From positions 1,581,462 to 1,645,461 of the forward strand of contig CP136069.1 of NCBI GenBank assembly GCA_032622095.1: a DNA stretch of 64,000 nucleotides, in the 5' to 3' direction. This document shows positions 60,320 through 64,000 of the stretch, in pieces. This DNA comes from Siphonodentalium dalli. Lineage: Eukaryota > Mollusca > Scaphopoda > Gadilida > Siphonodentaliidae. The stretch's first letter is position 1. Every line of letters begins with the position of its first letter. Below the pieces are notes generated by a model. It was given only the letters and a program-made list of their open reading frames with translations, had not been told where the DNA came from and searched no databases. The position numbers and the translations under genes are program-made.

Positions 60320-62680
60320 CCATGTTTTCCTACATAATTTAATTAGTATCGACGATTTCCCGGCTTCATTGAATGCAAGACCGTGCCAAAATTATATACG
60401 TTCAAATTGTTCTCGTAGTTTGATTTTCGAAAAACGTTTTAGTGACGAATTTGCTAATTGTTTTTACTGAAATGTCCATCAGAAAGTTGGCAATTATCAA
60501 ACCTTAGGGTGGGTGTCAGGTTGAAAATTTCCCCGAATTGGAAAGCTTGAAGCCAGTCCAGATGCTAAGATTGTCAAATTATCATGTTCAGATTTCAAAA
60601 TGTTCTCACATCGGGCCGAATCATCGTCCAACCCGTGTGTCCTGTGCCCTTGCCAGTAATTAGTTGCTAATTAATTTAAGAAAAAGTAAATCTGGGCAGG
60701 GGGGGGTAATACAAAATTTGCCGGGGTGGGTGGGTCTTCCGACGGGCTTCAGACCTTTTGTAACACCGTTATAACATCTGCAAGGGTACCCCGAGTCACC
60801 ACACCAGATTTGGTTGAACTCGGTCTAGGGTTCTGAGAGAAAAATCGGGACAGATCCTACTCGTTTAAATTGTAGATGACAAGAAGTCAAAGCACTATAC
60901 CAGACTTGGATACTTTAGGTCTTGTGAGAGATCATCTAAGTTGAAAGACATGCAAATAATTCACTGATTGGTTTGGTGCACTGGTGAAAGTTATTTTCTA
61001 TCCATTGATAGTTACATTAATGTTTGAGACAGTTGCTCGCTATTATTCCATGCACACAATGGTCTATGCTTTAGTGACATCAGGACAAGTTTATTTATTT
61101 CAGTTTTACATTTCTCGAAGCTACTTTCCGAAGGGTTTCATGAAGGAATTTTTTCTCTCACCCCACCGTCCCATATGCAACATGCCATAGCTTAATGTCA
61201 TCTATGCGTAGGCCCATATGTGGTCCCAGTAACATACATATGGTATTTTTGCAGTTATAATATGATTTAAACTGTTACAAATATAAAACTTTTATTTTTT
61301 CAAAATTTTAAATTAAAAAAAAAAAATGGTTTTGTTAAATTGAACACGGAGTTCAATCTAAAAATATTTGTTTAAACAATATATATAAATCAAAAGGTTT
61401 CAACGATCAAAATGTGCTTGAAGCGCACAAAGAGGCCGCCGCTGAATAAAGGTGCTGTCTAATATCAAAATGTGCACGTAGTCCCACAAAGGCGCCACAG
61501 GTCTCTCCAACGCTGAATATCGGCGCCCTACAGGAAGCCTGTTTCAGCTAGTTTAGTATAATAGAAGTTGATCCAGTTGACTAACAAAAGTGGTATGGCA
61601 TATGCTAGATAATGGGTTGGTTGACAGACTAATCAAGAAATATTTAGAAATTATGGAATTGTGTGTATCCTGCACAATGATCAGCAATTTATCAAACTGT
61701 GTTTTCTCAATTAAAACAGCTTCTGAAACAGGTTAAACTGTTATTTGAACTAAAGGAGATAATTTCCCAGTCATATGAGTGGTATCAGTAGAGTTTTATG
61801 TGGTTTAAGACCAAATTATTGAAATTTTGGGGGTGGGTGTCAACAAATTGGGAGTAAAAATAATTTTTTTTGCATGTTTGGGGGTGGTGGGTCCCCGAAA
61901 ATGCCAGATGCAAAAAAAAAACGGCATACCTTCCTTCCAATTTTTTACTACCCCCCGCCACTGATCGGGGTGTAAATTTGTCTGGCGTTATACCACATAA
62001 TGGGTCGAACCCGCATGGCTAGTGGCCACAATACTACTGGTCCATTTAGAACATGCTACTATCTGATAGTCTGTGAGGAAACATTTTGGAAAAATCATAG
62101 CCCCGGGGGGTGGGGTGCAAATTGAATTTGTGAGTTTGGTGTGGTTCAAGGGATTGGGTGGAGTTGGAAATTCAAAGGTGGAGACCCCCCGCCCCCCCCC
62201 CCACGAAAACCCTCTAGCCAAGTCCCGAGTGCCAAATATCCCAGACTCAACCAGGGGTTCCGAGAATACATTGCACCGGTGGCAATATATTGACCATACT
62301 CCAACGCTTCCGTGGCTGCCAAGTATGACGATAATTTTGACGTATAGATATGATACGGAAGACCGATCGTCAAAAAACGCAACATCAAAATACACAGGGC
62401 AAGGCTTATCGATGCAAACTGTGGAGTGTGTATTTCTCATATACCCATGATTATATATAAACGGGCTACGAGCATCTGACCGATGTTGACTAAATAAATT
62501 TACCTAAATGTTATTTAGAGTGCATTAGATGCGAAAGTGTTTTATTTTTTCGAAAATATATAGATTATAATTATACCATATATGATAGTATAAACATTCG
62601 TTTCAGTATTATACCCCCTCCTCACGAAGAGAATGTAGGGTATACTGAATGGACTGCGTCTGCCCGGGCATATTTAGAGG
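60320..62680. other. No gene supported
   Basis: Single-copy AT-rich DNA with runs of G or C (60698, 62103, 62198) and of A (61313, 61913). Two overlapping frames of 125 and 150 codons on opposite strands (61988-62450) span the C/G runs and have no domain. CAAAATGTGC...CACAAAG...GCC at 61410-61445 and 61468-61500 is a short diverged duplication. Confidence 0.4.
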
Positions 62681-62687
62681 ATATCAC

Positions 62688-62825
62688 TTAGTTGGTTTGA
62701 AGTTAGGCCCGATATCAACCCGACGTAATCTCATATCAGCTTGATACCCTATGTCGAAGGCTGATAAGAGGATATCCGAGGGCTGATATCAGGACTATAA
62801 TATCAAACCAACTAATTATTACTAT
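62688..62825. repeat. Small TIR element
   Basis: TTAGTTGGTTTGA (62688-62700) and its exact reverse complement (62813-62825) bound 138 bp. The interior holds GATATCA words in several orientations. It is MITE-like; flanking duplications are unclear. Confidence 0.7.
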
Positions 62826-62829
62826 ATTT

Positions 62830-63780
62830 ATTGATTAGATCGCCCCATATATAGTAAAAGTGTAATATCGACAACTCTTTCAAATGAGTGACGTCACAAA
62901 AATCGATAGCTGCACATGATTTAGCAGTGAAAAAGGTTTCCGGCATGTCGAGAAACACATATTATACTCGGATTTGTGATGTTGTAAAATGATATTTCTC
63001 GGATTGGTGATGTCATAAAATGATATTACTCGGATCGAAGGCCAATTGAAGCGATATTCACATAGTTCGATAACAGTCCGCTCTGGTTATCTTCGGTATG
63101 GAAGTTTACCATCATGACTGGTTTCAAAAGAGAACCACGCGACTTTGTTTGCGTTTAGTTCTGGAGTTATCGTTCTTTGTTTATCTTGAAATCTTGGTGT
63201 TGTGTCTGTCGGTCCATATATCTCAGCCATGGGTTATCTGATCTGTATCGGGTTTGTCTGAATGCCTTCTGATTATATTATCTGAACACCCATCATATGA
63301 ACCATAGACTGTTTCGGTATGTTATTGAATGGGAGTTATGAGGGTTCACGCTGCCACTTTCCAATAACGCTCACTGATGTTAAAATCAGCGATTTTCGGC
63401 GATTTTTCTATTTCTGGTGGCCTTTTTGGCAGCTATCTTGGATTTGGGTGAATATTTCTCAACTCAGGTATAAGAGGAATCCTAGCTCGAGTATCTGCTG
63501 CACATAATATGCATGGGTGTTGTTATGATAGCCATAACATTCATTGATTCGAAACATTACATCGCGTTATTAGCGTCGATTCGGCTTTGACCTATTATAC
63601 CGGCATTGGGAAAACGTGATGTCGGACAAACATATCCCACAATGAATGTATATTATGATCTCATTGTGTTCGTAAATGACTCTTCTATACGATAAATGTA
63701 TACATTCACGACAAGATTCCTATATTTTCCCACAGAGACAAACGAAAGGAGGTGAAATGTCAGAAAAATAGCATATTTTC
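62830..63780. other. No gene seen; possible diverged satellite
   Basis: From 63070 the words GGAGTTATCG, TATCTCAGCCATGG and GGGAGTTATG recall the A/B repeat vocabulary but I cannot align a unit. TTACTCGGAT and TTTCTCGGATTGGTGATG recur near 62965-63035. Confidence 0.35.
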
Positions 63781-63787
63781 ACATTTA

Positions 63788-63975
63788 GGCGGCCATCTTG
63801 GCCGCCATATTGGATTCTGGTGGGGATTTTTGGCTAATTTGTAAGGGTTGTATATTAGAATAACGAATCGAGCGGAAATAAGACCGCATTTCATATCATC
63901 TTTACTATAACGGAGATTAAAGAGACCTGGTGCATATACAAAAATTGGCCGCCATGATGGACGCCATCTTGTTTG
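63788..63975. promoter_or_regulatory. Two paired YY1-like motif sites
   Basis: GGCCATCTTGGCCGCCATATTGG lies at 63791-63813 (given here as two sites, GGCCATCTTG and GCCGCCATATTGG). GGCCGCCATGATGG followed by ACGCCATCTTG lies at 63948-63971. The match to CCGCCATNTTG is clear. Repetition inside a repeat-like region makes a real promoter less certain; a related TGGCAGCTATCTTGGAT lies near 63429. Confidence 0.35.
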
Positions 63976-64000
63976 GAGTCTCTGCGGCCACTTTTGTTTT

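Noticed and set aside
60080-60342. Asp-rich or His/Arg-rich small proteins
   Set aside because: Both strands are open because of the GTC/ATC trinucleotide repeat.
61988-62450. 150-codon minus and 125-codon plus frames
   Set aside because: They overlap on opposite strands, cross G/C homopolymers and show no domain or splice context.

Overview
The window looks like nuclear DNA of an animal, probably an aquatic invertebrate. It is AT-rich, has no dense or operon-like coding, carries tRNA-derived SINEs and TIR elements, and has intron/exon-like signals in the right third. I could not name the species. No complete protein-coding gene can be supported.

Left two thirds (1-42150): one nested repeat locus made of a few families. 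Family A is a unit of about 1,760 bp, present in 14 full copies (4 + 3 + 7), plus a truncated 15th copy and a diverged copy at the left edge. The full copies are nearly identical. Family B consists of monomers of about 620-650 bp grouped in higher-order blocks, two of which are a 2,112-bp head-to-tail duplication. Two B blocks interrupt the A array, each placed inside its (TTA)n tract. A third composite, called X-S-Y here (X = unique-like module, S = tRNA-like tandem module, Y = 3' module), occurs once at 1004-3961 and once at 39196-42150. A and B share a palindromic head (TATACTTCCATG ... CATGGAAGTATA). B and Y end in the same arrangement: a CATGGAAGTAT motif, a short hairpin, then CTAG followed by TT. 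This resembles the ends of Helitron-like / Helentron-associated (HINE-type) non-autonomous rolling-circle elements. The classification is inference; no Rep/helicase gene is in view.

Interpretation: 24-3961 is one complete candidate element (head, microsatellite, A core, X, S, Y, hairpin-CTAG). 38126-42150 is a second one, whose A core has been amplified upstream into the 35-kb array. All open reading frames in this part are repeated by-products of the satellite. They shift frame between copies with homopolymer length and show no sign of coding selection.

Right third (42151-64000): mostly single-copy, gene-poor DNA with many small repeats. These are a foldback repeat (42751-43100), palindromic short-repeat clusters, minisatellites (47578-47890, 57380-57610), a 490-bp tandem repeat with an inverted end (49081-50520), a TTAA-flanked MITE (52133-52519), a SINE with a perfect 12-bp target duplication (54763-55056) and a 155-bp duplication (59128-59437). 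The best coding evidence is on the minus strand. A 118-nt exon candidate (51921-52038) is followed by five 84-nt, phase-0 exon-like copies between 49253 and 51013. Their phases are compatible, so they may be a fragment of one gene with duplicated exons. A possible promoter/first exon with YY1 and ETS motifs lies near 59568.
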